46,913 nucleotides of DNA, taken from contig CAJWBA010000014.1 of the NCBI GenBank assembly GCA_913020155.1, positions 1 to 46,913 of the forward strand. The letters are read 5' to 3'. Shown here in pieces: positions 19,933-27,176 of the stretch. The notes under the pieces are model-generated. The model searched no databases. It saw only the letters and a list, made by a program, of their open reading frames with translations, and was not told the origin of the DNA. Source of the DNA: an uncultured Flavobacteriales bacterium (lineage in GTDB: Bacteria; Bacteroidota; Bacteroidia; Flavobacteriales; Flavobacteriaceae). Position numbers and translations under genes: made by a program. Numbering within the stretch: position 1 is the stretch's first letter; every line of letters begins with the position of its first letter.

Positions 19933-20664
19933 TTATTTCTTTAGAAACTGATGTGCTTTTGATAAATCTTCTGGAGTATCAATTCCAATTGCCATTTGAT
20001 TGGTCAAAACCATTTTCATTTTTTTTCCCTGCTCCAAATAACGGATACATTCAATTTTTTCTGCTTGCTCTAAAGGAGTTGTCTCAGAAGAGCTAAAATG
20101 AAGTAAAGCCTCTTTTCTAAACGCATACACGCCGATATGTTTGTAATAATTTTCGGGAAGTTTTGAGTCGCGATAAAACGGAACTGGACTTCTCGAAAAA
20201 TAGAGTGCACAATTGAATTGGTCAACAATGACTTTTACGTTGTTAGGATTTTCCACTTCCTCTTTTTCGCTAAATGCAATCATAAGGGATGCCAAGTGTA
20301 TTTCTTTATTCAGATCTGTTTCAAAAACTTCAATTAAAGCTTTTAGGCTTTGTTGATTCAAAAAAGGCTCATCTCCCTGAATATTAATCACAATATCTGC
20401 ATCACTATACTCAACTGCCTCGGCAATTCGATCACTACCACAATCATGTTCTTTTTGACTCCGAAAAACAGATCCGCCTAAAGCTTCAATTTCTTTTTGA
20501 ATTGCATCATTATCCGTTGCAACAATAACTTCCGAAAACAATGCCGATTCTAGAACATTTTTGTAAGTCTGTCCTATAACTGTAGAATCTCCAAGAGATT
20601 GCATAAGTTTCCCCGGAAAGCGACTAGCTTGATAACGTGCAGGAATAACAGCAATAATTTTCAT
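19933..20664 (-). CDS. kdsB: 3-deoxy-manno-octulosonate cytidylyltransferase (CMP-KDO synthetase)
   Basis: A 243-residue enzyme that activates KDO with CTP for lipopolysaccharide inner-core synthesis. The N-terminal IPARYQASRFPGK is the nucleotide-binding signature, with later conserved VINIQGDEPF, YFSRSPVPF and HIGVYAFRKEAL. An in-frame ATG seven codons further upstream (20685) exists, but the family start is the MKIIAVIPAR methionine at 20664, which I use. The following acyltransferase gene suggests an envelope-biogenesis pair. Confidence 0.95.
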   Translation of the reverse strand: MKIIAVIPARYQASRFPGKLMQSLGDSTVIGQTYKNVLESALFSEVIVATDNDAIQKEIEALGGSVFRSQKEHDCGSDRIAEAVEYSDADIVINIQGDEPFLNQQSLKALIEVFETDLNKEIHLASLMIAFSEKEEVENPNNVKVIVDQFNCALYFSRSPVPFYRDSKLPENYYKHIGVYAFRKEALLHFSSSETTPLEQAEKIECIRYLEQGKKMKMVLTNQMAIGIDTPEDLSKAHQFLKK

Positions 20665-20725
20665 AAACTTCAAAATGATCTTCAAAAATACTAAGTGTAA
20701 ATTTAACTTCAGCTTTTGTTTTGTT

Positions 20726-22150
20726 TTATTTCATAAAAAAATCATTCTTAAAACCTACTAAATACAAATTTAATTGTGCCCGAGTAACTGCCGTGTAAAG
20801 CCATCGAAAATAACTAAAATCTGGGCCATCGGGTAAATAAGGCTGTTCAATAAAAACATTTTTCCACTGGCCCCCTTGCGATTTATGACAGGTTATTGCA
20901 TAGGAATACTTCACTTGAAGGGCATTGAAATAAGAATTATTTTTAACCGCCTTAAAGCGTTTGTACTTCGAGCTTAGATGTTGATAATCTTCTTGAACTT
21001 TTTGGTACAATTTGTTTCCCTCTTCATAAGTCAAAGAGGGGTTTTCAGAACTGAGGGTGTTCAATAAAAGAACTGTCTCAAATGATTTTTCTTCTGGATA
21101 ATCAACCAGTTGTACTTCAACTTTAGCAAATTTAAAATCATAAAGCTCATGATGACTCAAAATACGAAGTACTTTAATCAAATCTCCATTGGCGATAAAC
21201 CCAGGAACAGAATCGGGTTCCAACCAAAAATAATTATTTTTTACCACCATCAGTTGGTCACCAACTGATAATTCAGATTCTAAAAAGAGGATTCTACTCC
21301 TGATTTGTTGGTTGTAAAGATTTGCTCTTTTATTGGAGCGAACAATAAATACAGTGTCTTCTAGCCCTCCACTAGTGAGCGCACCATCTAAAAGTTCTAG
21401 GATTTCATTTCCATCCTGTAGACGATGGATATCAGATGCTATTGATAAGTCAAAAGCAAAGGGATATATATCATTTTGGTTCATTTGAATTCTCAATTGA
21501 GTTGCATTTCCCAAAATTCCCGAATCTTTTTGTTGCCTCACAACTTCTTTCAATTCCCATTCGTTCACAATCTTGTTGAACTGTCTTTTTAGATAATCAC
21601 CATCAAGTGCTGGGCTTATATCTAAATGAACAGGCGGAAGCTGAGCCGGATCTCCCGCTAACAATAATTTACAGTTAAAGCCCGAGTCAACATATTGCAT
21701 AAGATCATCCAAAAGAGATCCATTTTCAAATAATTTGGCTCTTTGACGATCATCTCCAATCATTGAAGCTTCATCAACAATAAAAATCGTGTTTTTGTAT
21801 TTATTGGGCTTCAAAACAAATTGAACTCCTGATCCTTTTTCACTTTTGGTGTAATAAATTTGTTTGTGAATCGTAAAGGCTTTTTTGTTTGAATAATTCG
21901 CAATTACTTTTGCTGCTCTCCCTGTTGGAGCCATCAATATGGCTCTAGAGTTTGCCTTAATTATATATTTTACCAAATGTCCAATAAGGGTAGATTTTCC
22001 AGTTCCTGCATAACCTTTTAATAAATACAAAACATTTTTGTCTTCGGAGTAGATAAAATCAACAATTGAATCCAGCCAATAATTTTGTGAGGCTGTAGCT
22101 TCAAATTGAAAAGTTTTATTTAATAATTTTTTAAACTCGGAAGAAGTCAT
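20726..22150 (-). CDS. RecD2/Pif1-like ATP-dependent DNA helicase
   Basis: A 474-residue superfamily 1B helicase. Walker A is GYAGTGKST (about residues 46-54) and Walker B is TIFIVDEASM. An LLAGDPAQLPPV motif III follows. The C-terminus has the UvrD_C_2 signature AITCHKSQGGQWKNVFIEQP and the final WLYTAVTRAQLNLYLVG. It is shorter than RecD2 (~700) and lacks its N-terminal extension, resembling the stand-alone Bacteroidota helicases. A role in DNA repair or replication-fork processing is inferred. It is divergent from the small membrane protein gene at 22248. Confidence 0.88.
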   Translation of the reverse strand: MTSSEFKKLLNKTFQFEATASQNYWLDSIVDFIYSEDKNVLYLLKGYAGTGKSTLIGHLVKYIIKANSRAILMAPTGRAAKVIANYSNKKAFTIHKQIYYTKSEKGSGVQFVLKPNKYKNTIFIVDEASMIGDDRQRAKLFENGSLLDDLMQYVDSGFNCKLLLAGDPAQLPPVHLDISPALDGDYLKRQFNKIVNEWELKEVVRQQKDSGILGNATQLRIQMNQNDIYPFAFDLSIASDIHRLQDGNEILELLDGALTSGGLEDTVFIVRSNKRANLYNQQIRSRILFLESELSVGDQLMVVKNNYFWLEPDSVPGFIANGDLIKVLRILSHHELYDFKFAKVEVQLVDYPEEKSFETVLLLNTLSSENPSLTYEEGNKLYQKVQEDYQHLSSKYKRFKAVKNNSYFNALQVKYSYAITCHKSQGGQWKNVFIEQPYLPDGPDFSYFRWLYTAVTRAQLNLYLVGFKNDFFMK

Positions 22151-22216
22151 TCTAAAATTTTAATTTGGGGAAAGATAATTCATTTCCTAAATACTTTCAT
22201 GAATAAAAAAAAATTG

Positions 22217-22224
22217 TAGATTTG
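22217..22224 (+). promoter_or_regulatory. Probable -7 box for the 22248 gene
   Basis: TAGATTTG, a perfect TAnnTTTG, lies 23 bases before the ATG. Upstream there is TTT rather than TTG at the -33 distance, so the match is partial. Confidence 0.4.
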
Positions 22225-22247
22225 TTTTTTGATCAAAATAATTTTAA

Positions 22248-22895
22248 ATGAAGATTGCAATACAAGCTTTACTATGGGTTTTAATACTATTTTTTAGTTA
22301 CAAAATTTATGATTCCATCAATGGACCCATAAACTTTAATAAAGTAAAAAATGAACGTTACGCTGATGTAATTTCTCGAATGAAAGAAATTAGAAAAGCT
22401 CAAATTGCTCATAAAGACGTAAAAGGTTTTTATGCAAACAATTTTGATAGTCTCGTTAGTTTTGTTGACAATGGAATATTCACATTGATACAAAAACGTG
22501 ACTCTTCGTATTTAGAGTACGACCGAACATACCGTATTGATATGCTTAGAGAAGTCATTGTAGTTGATACTCTTGGGTTTATTCCAGTTAAAGATTCTCT
22601 TTTTAAAAACTCAACCGACTATGCAGAAATGAGTAAAGTACCTGTCGGTGGTTCTGATGCTACTTTCTCTATTAAAGCAGACGTTATTGATAAAAACGGA
22701 TACAAAGTCCCTGTTTTTGAAGTCAAAATAGCTAAAAGCGTTGTTTTATATGATCAAAATGAAGACTTGCTCAAACAAGAAAATGAAACGATTTCAGTAG
22801 ACGGTGTAAACGGACCTGATATCATCTTAGGTTCTCTTACAGATGTTAGTGAAAATGGTAACTGGCCTTCAATATTTGATGCACCTGCAAAATAA
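22248..22895 (+). CDS. Conserved hypothetical single-pass membrane protein, pseudopilin-like
   Basis: A 215-residue protein I cannot assign to a named family. Residues 3-20 form a hydrophobic anchor (IQALLWVLILFFSYKIYD). The following ISRMKEIRKAQIAHKDVKG and FYANNFDSLVSFV resemble the segment after the helix in type II secretion pseudopilins, where an A-Q pair, a G-x-Y/F-x and a D-x-L follow. There is no prepilin peptidase glycine-phenylalanine site. The rest looks like beta-rich extracytoplasmic sequence. It overlaps the DUF3822 gene by 17 bases, which implies a shared function. The pseudopilin comparison is inference only. Confidence 0.7.
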   Translation: MKIAIQALLWVLILFFSYKIYDSINGPINFNKVKNERYADVISRMKEIRKAQIAHKDVKGFYANNFDSLVSFVDNGIFTLIQKRDSSYLEYDRTYRIDMLREVIVVDTLGFIPVKDSLFKNSTDYAEMSKVPVGGSDATFSIKADVIDKNGYKVPVFEVKIAKSVVLYDQNEDLLKQENETISVDGVNGPDIILGSLTDVSENGNWPSIFDAPAK

Positions 22896-23643
22896 AAAAC
22901 ACAAATCCACAGATTTATCCATCCTTATTTTTAGGGATGGATTTTCTTTTTGTACCCAAAAGAAAACTTGTTTTTACCCTATTAATGAATATGATAAAAT
23001 AGATCAGAAAAAATTATCTGACTGGATCAATAAACAAGAATTCGTTACAACAAATGTTTTCTTGATTTATTTAGATAGTCTTTCAACCATTGTCCCTGAA
23101 GAATTATTTGACAAAGAAAATGCCTCTTTCTATGTTAAAAATGGAATAGCTCCAAGCAAAAATCAAGAAGTTTTATTTGATGTTTTAGAATCATTCAATC
23201 AAGTGGTGGTTTTCGTTGGAATCCCCTCTGTAGAAAAAGTTTTTAAAGAATTATTTCCAGACCATCAATCTCAACACCTAACCTCTTTTTTACTCGCCCC
23301 TTTGTCTCGGTTTTCAATGGGAACATCAAAAAAGCAGTTTTTTGTTCACTTAAGGAAAGGATATTTTGATTTGTTCCTTTTCAGGGGAACACAGCTATTA
23401 TTGTTCAACACTTTTGAACAAAATCATGCTGACGAATTTTTGTACTACCTTTTATACATAATAGAGCAGTTTTATCTCAAACCAGAAAGCTTTAAATTGG
23501 CTTTCCTAGGAGAATATGAATGTTACAAAGAATATTATCAAGGGATTCAAGAGTATCACAACGATGTTGTTTTTATTGATGCACCCTCGGAAAACAGAAA
23601 CAGTAGACATCCTGCACCCTTCCTAGAAAATAAAATAGCCTAA
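22879..23643 (+). CDS. DUF3822 family protein, actin-like fold suspected
   Basis: A 254-residue protein from the Bacteroidota-restricted DUF3822 family. The frame is open from 22843, but the ATG at 22879 (MHLQNKKHKSTDLSILIF) gives the usual start and a short 17-base overlap with the upstream gene. Two blocks, LSILIFRDGFSFC near the N-terminus and FFVHLRKGYFDLFLFRGTQL near residue 145, each look like the beta-strand repeats of an actin/Hsp70-like ATPase fold, as in PilM or GspL. Glycine-rich phosphate loops are poorly conserved, so ATP binding is uncertain. The stop overlaps the rsmD start (TAATG). Confidence 0.8.
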   Translation: MHLQNKKHKSTDLSILIFRDGFSFCTQKKTCFYPINEYDKIDQKKLSDWINKQEFVTTNVFLIYLDSLSTIVPEELFDKENASFYVKNGIAPSKNQEVLFDVLESFNQVVVFVGIPSVEKVFKELFPDHQSQHLTSFLLAPLSRFSMGTSKKQFFVHLRKGYFDLFLFRGTQLLLFNTFEQNHADEFLYYLLYIIEQFYLKPESFKLAFLGEYECYKEYYQGIQEYHNDVVFIDAPSENRNSRHPAPFLENKIA

Positions 23644-24176
23644 TGCGAATCATATCAGGCTCTTTAAAAGGGCGTAGAATATTGGCTCCAAAAAAACTAC
23701 CTGTACGTCCAACAACAGACCGATCAAAAGAAGCCTTATTCAACATACTAACAAACTGGGTTACTTTCAATGAAATCAGAGTTTTAGACTTATTTTCGGG
23801 AACTGGAAACATCAGTTATGAATTTGGTTCTCGTGGGGTATCAGAACTCGTAGCAGTAGATCAAAACAAGTATTGTGTCCGTTTTATTGAAGAAATTAGC
23901 AACAAATTTGGATTAAACTTTGAAGTAGTCAATCAAAATGTATTTAAGTTCCTTCAAAAACAAAATCAAAGCTTTGATGTCATTTTTGCAGATCCACCTT
24001 ATGACTTACCCCATTCTAAGTTTAAAAAAATAGCTGATCTTATTTTTGAAAGAAACTGGCTAAAAGAAAAAGGGATGTTGATTTTGGAACACTCTAAAGA
24101 ATACAATTTTGAAGATCACCCAAATTTTGAGTCTTCAAGAAATTATGGCTCCAATAATTTTAGTTTTTTTGAATAA
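23643..24176 (+). CDS. rsmD: 16S rRNA (guanine(966)-N2)-methyltransferase RsmD
   Basis: A 177-residue class I methyltransferase that modifies G966 of 16S rRNA during 30S assembly. It begins with the family signature MRIISGSLKGRRI, then VRPTTDRSKEALFNIL, the SAM motif VLDLFSGTGNISYEFGSRG and the catalytic N6/N2-amino motif DPPYDLP. The start codon overlaps the DUF3822 stop by one base. The stop codon lies within the U-tract region of the converging RNase P RNA gene, so the two transcripts share an end. Confidence 0.95.
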   Translation: MRIISGSLKGRRILAPKKLPVRPTTDRSKEALFNILTNWVTFNEIRVLDLFSGTGNISYEFGSRGVSELVAVDQNKYCVRFIEEISNKFGLNFEVVNQNVFKFLQKQNQSFDVIFADPPYDLPHSKFKKIADLIFERNWLKEKGMLILEHSKEYNFEDHPNFESSRNYGSNNFSFFE

Positions 24177-24180
24177 AAAA

Positions 24181-24474
24181 GCAGGCCATAAGCCGGATTC
24201 TGTCGAGTCTTATCATTTATCTAGGCCTTTGATTACTCAAAAGCTCAAACCGCCTACCCTTTTACATCGAACGAGCCGCTCTCAAAAGCAAATTTACTTG
24301 GCGTTGCACCGCATAGAGTTTACCTGATTTCACTACAGCATTACCTGTACATACTTTCTGTTGCACTAGTCCTTTTCGTTTGTAACGAAAGACGGGCGTT
24401 ACCCGCTATGCCGCTCTATGGTGTCCGGACTTTCCTCTCCTCATCAAAAATGAGCAGCGATAAGAGACCTGCTT
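24181..24474 (-). ncRNA. rnpB: RNase P RNA (class A)
   Basis: The minus strand carries the RNase P signatures. GAGGAAAGTCCGGAC is near the 5' end (around 24440-24420), GACAGAATCCGGCTTAT is near the 3' end (around 24203-24187), and the terminal GCAGGTC pairs with GGCCTGC. The length of about 294 nt is short but normal for Bacteroidota, with a reduced P3/P12 region. It is the catalytic RNA that trims tRNA 5' leaders. The 3' end is followed by a run of U, which gives intrinsic termination inside the rsmD stop region. The 5' end is approximate. Confidence 0.95.
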
Positions 24475-24477
24475 ATA

Positions 24478-24485
24478 CAAAGGTA
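24478..24485 (-). promoter_or_regulatory. -7 box for rnpB
   Basis: The minus strand reads TACCTTTG, a perfect TAnnTTTG, immediately before the RNase P RNA 5' end. Transcription starting about 6-7 bases downstream would begin at the mature GCAGGTC end. No TTG is at the ideal -33 distance. Confidence 0.5.
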
Positions 24486-24551
24486 CATATTATGTTAATA
24501 ATTTAGCGGTTATTTTGGAGTAGTATGCTCCAATATCAATCCAGTTTTTTT

Positions 24552-24559
24552 TACATTTG
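24552..24559 (+). promoter_or_regulatory. -7 box for dnaX
   Basis: TACATTTG, a perfect TAnnTTTG, ends 7 bases before the dnaX ATG. This implies a leaderless or nearly leaderless transcript if used. No TTG lies 19 bases upstream. Confidence 0.4.
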
Positions 24560-24566
24560 AAATAAT

Positions 24567-25652
24567 ATGAAATCTTTTGTAGTATCTGCATTAAAATACC
24601 GGCCACAACAATTGAAAGATGTTGTTGGCCAATCTGCTATTACAGAAACTCTAAACAATGCAATTATCAAAAAAAAGTTGCCTCAAGCCCTACTTTTTTG
24701 TGGGCCCAGAGGAGTTGGTAAAACAACCTGTGCTCGGATTTTGGCCAAACGAATTAACAGTAATGACCAAGATAATATTGATACTAATCAAGATTTTGCT
24801 TTCAATATTTTTGAGCTCGATGCTGCCTCAAATAATTCTGTAGATGATATTCGCAACCTCAATGACCAAGTTCGCATTCCTCCCCAGACTGGAACACATA
24901 AGGTTTACATCATTGATGAGGTACATATGTTATCCACAGCTGCATTCAATGCCTTTCTCAAAACTCTAGAAGAGCCTCCAAAACACGTTATCTTTATTTT
25001 GGCAACAACTGAAAAGCATAAAATAATTCCAACCATTTTATCCCGTTGTCAAATTTTTGAATTCAAAAGAATTACAACAAATGATACTCAAAATTACTTA
25101 GCAAATTTGGCGAAAAAGCAAGAAGTTGCATATGAAGATGAAGCTTTGCACTTAATCGCTCAAAAAGCTGATGGCGCTATGCGCGATGCATTATCTATTT
25201 TTGATAGAATGAATAGTTTTTGTAATCAAAACCTCACTGCTGAAGCTGTGGCTGAAAACCTAAATATTCTCGATAAAGCTGCCTACCTCAAATTCACTGA
25301 CCTTCTCATAATAAATCAAATACCAGATAGTTTAATGTTCTTCAATGAGATACTTACAAAAGGAATAGAAGGACATCAGTTCATATCAGGTCTTGCAACA
25401 CATTTTAGAGATTTAATGCTTTGTAAAGAACCTAAAACAATACCCTTGCTAGAAATAAGCGAAAGCCTCCATCAAGATCATGCTGATCAAGCAAAAAAAC
25501 TCACTTTAAGCTACTTATTGGAAGCCGTTGATCTGGCACATGGTTGTGAATTAAACTTCAAAAACAGCAACAACAAAAGGCTGCATGTCGAACTTTGTAT
25601 CATGCAATTAGCCTCACTCCACTTTGATGGAGAAAAAAAAAAAGAAAGCTAA
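24567..25652 (+). CDS. dnaX: DNA polymerase III gamma subunit (short dnaX product)
   Basis: A 361-residue clamp-loader ATPase, the unshifted reading of dnaX. Walker A is GPRGVGKTT, the sensor segment is YIIDEVHMLS and the SRC arginine-finger motif is TILSRCQIFEFKR. Domain III is complete to about residue 350. Between Walker A and LDAASNN the sequence lacks the CxxCxxC zinc module of E. coli DnaX, which I recall being normal in Flavobacteriia. The frame ends at TAA (25650-25652), nine codons after a glutamate-lysine tract encoded by A11. Because the downstream -1 frame is open, this stop would produce the gamma form, with slippage giving tau. Confidence 0.93.
   Translation: MKSFVVSALKYRPQQLKDVVGQSAITETLNNAIIKKKLPQALLFCGPRGVGKTTCARILAKRINSNDQDNIDTNQDFAFNIFELDAASNNSVDDIRNLNDQVRIPPQTGTHKVYIIDEVHMLSTAAFNAFLKTLEEPPKHVIFILATTEKHKIIPTILSRCQIFEFKRITTNDTQNYLANLAKKQEVAYEDEALHLIAQKADGAMRDALSIFDRMNSFCNQNLTAEAVAENLNILDKAAYLKFTDLLIINQIPDSLMFFNEILTKGIEGHQFISGLATHFRDLMLCKEPKTIPLLEISESLHQDHADQAKKLTLSYLLEAVDLAHGCELNFKNSNNKRLHVELCIMQLASLHFDGEKKKES
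25633..25643 (+). other. A11 slippage site in dnaX
   Basis: Eleven consecutive A followed by G. In the zero frame it reads GAA AAA AAA AAA GAA AGC TAA. One extra A in the mRNA, or a -1 ribosomal slip on A-AAA-AAA, enters a frame that stays open to 26281. This parallels the dnaX sites of E. coli (A6G, ribosomal) and Thermus (A9, transcriptional). I see no GC-rich stimulatory hairpin downstream, which favours polymerase slippage if the site is real. A homopolymer sequencing error is the alternative. Confidence 0.65.
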
Positions 25653-26281
25653 TTCCGACCCAAAAATACAAATCCAGTTCAGATCAGCCTTCAACAAAAG
25701 TATCTGAACCAGAAACTAAACAAAAATTCACTGATTCAAGTAAACAAGAAAAAGAGGAAGCAATTATTCCCCAAAAAGTTGAATTCAAAAAGCCAAATAT
25801 TAAAATTAAACCTGTTGAGATCAATCAAGTATCAAGTCTATCACTATCAAGTGTAAAAAGAAAGAAAGACTGGGAACAAAAACAAAAACCAACTGAAAAA
25901 GTTGATAATCTTCCAACAGAAGTATTTTCCGAAGAAGAACTCCTCAATGTCTGGAATCTGTATCAGCAAATGAAATATGAAAAGGGGGATCAAAATGTAG
26001 CTTCACTACTCAAAATAAGTACTCCTACCCTAAAGGATAACAATCTGGTTATTTTTAACGTACCCACAGATTTAAATAAAGTTGAATTGGAACGAGAGTT
26101 TACTGAGTTTGTACCACATCTGAGAGCTGAGTTGAAAAATTATGACCTCAATGTAAAAATCATTATAAATGAAAAAACTGAAAAAAATTTCATCTATACT
26201 CCAGAGGAGAAATACAATCGTTTAAAAGAAATTAACCCTGTAATTGATTTGCTGCGACAAGAGTTTGATCTAGACCTCTAA
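25644..26281 (+). CDS. dnaX: tau-specific C-terminal extension of DnaX (-1 frame)
   Basis: An open -1 frame with no start codon near its beginning; the first ATG (25970) leaves only 103 codons. It encodes a lysine/serine/glutamine-rich linker (with IKIKPVEINQVSSLSLSSVK) followed by a compact domain (about 110 residues, including EEELLNVWNLYQQMKYEKGD and ending NPVIDLLRQEFDLDL). That is the C-terminal domain arrangement of Bacteroidota DnaX. Joined to the upstream frame it gives a protein of about 571 residues. It is therefore read as part of dnaX rather than as a separate gene. Tau-specific domains bind the polymerase core and helicase in E. coli; that role here is inferred. Confidence 0.8.
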
Positions 26282-26285
26282 ACGA

Positions 26286-27176
26286 TTAAGCATTGTGTTT
26301 TTTGTACATGTCTTTGATCATACCGTATGAAAGGCCAATTTTAGGAACGTAAACTTTTGAGGCACCAGACCATTTTAAAGCTTTTAAATAAATTTCAAGT
26401 GCTGGCAAGATTACATCAGCTCGGTCTAAGTTTAGGTTGTATTTTAAAATGCGTTCTTCGTAACTCATTTTTTTTAATTCTTGATAAAAAGTATTGATTG
26501 TAATAAACATAAGAGGCTTTCCTTCTCTGGTATTGGAAAGCTTGAACAGTTTATTGATGTTTCCACCCGATCCTAGAAGATGAATTTTACTAATATTTTT
26601 GGTGTTTATTCCAATCCATTTTTCAATTTCTAGCCAAACCCTGTCGTTGACCATATCATTGAGCATACGAACAGTTCCGACTTTAAAAGATTTAGAAACC
26701 ATTCTCTTTCCATTTTGGAGAATACTAAACTCTGTACTTCCTCCACCCACATCAACATAGAGAAAGTTTTTCTTTTGGCCAATACTGTCCGAAATTGTGG
26801 TATTCGAAATTATTTGGGCCTCTCTTTTTCCATCAATAACTTCAATCTTAATTCCTGTTTTTTTTTCGACTTTTTTTACAATTTCTTCTGAGTTGTTAGA
26901 TTCTCGAAGTGCCGAAGTAGCACACGCCATGTATTTCTTTACTCCATTAATTTTCATGATCAATTTAAAAGCTTTCATTGCTTTTATGACACGTTTAATA
27001 TTTTTAGGAGAAATTTCTCCAACAGTAAATGAATCCTCTCCCAAACGGATGGGAACACGAACCATTTCACTTTTCATGAAAATTGGCTGCGAACCCTCTA
27101 CTTCGAGTACATTTGAAATTAGGATGCGTATGGCATTTGAACCAATATCAATTGAAGCTAATTTTTTAACTTTCAT
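26286..27176 (-). CDS. Ppx/GppA family exopolyphosphatase
   Basis: A 296-residue ASKHA-fold phosphatase. The N-terminal SIDIGSNAIRILI and FLYVDVGGGSTEFSIL phosphate-binding motifs and the HLLGSGGNINKL segment are present; the length matches the two-domain short form without the C-terminal HD region. It would degrade polyphosphate or pppGpp. Its start overlaps the end of ppk1 by 11 bases, so synthesis and breakdown of polyphosphate are translated from one message. It is the last gene of an eight-gene run. Confidence 0.9.
   Translation of the reverse strand: MKVKKLASIDIGSNAIRILISNVLEVEGSQPIFMKSEMVRVPIRLGEDSFTVGEISPKNIKRVIKAMKAFKLIMKINGVKKYMACATSALRESNNSEEIVKKVEKKTGIKIEVIDGKREAQIISNTTISDSIGQKKNFLYVDVGGGSTEFSILQNGKRMVSKSFKVGTVRMLNDMVNDRVWLEIEKWIGINTKNISKIHLLGSGGNINKLFKLSNTREGKPLMFITINTFYQELKKMSYEERILKYNLNLDRADVILPALEIYLKALKWSGASKVYVPKIGLSYGMIKDMYKKHNA

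Noticed and set aside
25970-26281. Separate 103-residue hypothetical gene after dnaX
   Set aside because: Its frame extends upstream without a stop to the A11 tract and encodes a DnaX C-terminal domain, so it is better read as the tau extension of dnaX.
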